Assembly: GCA_029938985.1 (NCBI GenBank)
Contig: JAOZTW010000338.1
Span: forward strand, 1-6,062
From: Bacteroidales bacterium
GTDB taxonomy: Bacteria; Bacteroidota; Bacteroidia; Bacteroidales; JAOZQN01
Reading direction: 5' to 3'
DNA length: 6,062 nt
In this document: one piece after another, positions 6,008 to 6,062 of the stretch
How positions within the stretch are numbered: position 1 is the stretch's first letter
Layout: the number at the start of each line of letters is the position of its first letter
Notes under the pieces: model-generated
Databases searched by the model: none
Told to the model about the DNA's origin: nothing
Seen by the model: the letters and a program-made list of their open reading frames with translations, nothing else
Translations under genes and position numbers: made by a program

Positions 6008-6062
6008 CTGAAAAGTCGGGAAAACTTTTTATCATAACATTAAAGCATTGATTAATTGCTTT
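6008..6062. repeat. Family B foldback element, copy 2, cut by the window edge
   Basis: These 55 bases match the reverse complement of 3034-3088 at 52 positions, including the whole 22-bp terminal repeat and 33 bp of internal sequence. Similarity to the other end of copy 1 stops after the terminal repeat, so this copy is inverted relative to copy 1. The rest lies beyond the window. The base pair before it is AT, not TA, so the TA flank of copy 1 is not reproduced here. Confidence 0.85.

Overview
The window is strongly AT-rich and carries three complete genes, all on the + strand: dapF, a DUF1343 (NamZ/GH171-type) lipoprotein gene, and a gene for a response regulator fused to three PAS domains and a SpoIIE/PP2C phosphatase. 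The likely host is a low-GC member of the Bacteroidota. No start codon has a Shine-Dalgarno sequence; the starts sit behind A-rich leaders. The only convincing promoter-like sequence fits the Bacteroidota form (TTG, 17 nt, TAnnTTTG). The phosphatase has the lead-in typical of that phylum (INYAKRLQNALFPS), and DUF1343 lipoproteins are common there. The order cannot be fixed from this window.

Layout: 1-323 holds at most the last codons of an upstream gene and one tiny ORF. dapF (324-1100) makes meso-diaminopimelate for lysine and peptidoglycan. The 282-bp gap after it is almost filled by a 245-bp palindromic (foldback) sequence, 1121-1365, that ends 17 bp before the next start codon. The DUF1343 lipoprotein (1383-2639) probably acts on MurNAc-containing peptidoglycan fragments outside the cytoplasm, so the first two genes share a cell-wall theme.

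The 954-bp gap 2640-3593 is the least ordinary part. It contains a heptamer tandem repeat, a small AT-rich hairpin, a second and unrelated foldback element (2755-3088, 334 bp, perfect 22-bp terminal inverted repeats, strong central hairpin), a Bacteroidota-type promoter candidate, two tiny ORFs (one in a GC-richer island), and a 14-nt direct repeat that may be an operator. The regulator/phosphatase gene (3594-5915) follows. At 6008 a second, inverted copy of the 334-bp element begins and runs off the window, so the signalling gene lies between inverted copies of a repeat family.

No transposase, CRISPR array, tRNA or rRNA is visible. The two foldback families are the most novel-looking content. 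They look like MITE-type non-autonomous elements, but that classification is inferred from structure alone.
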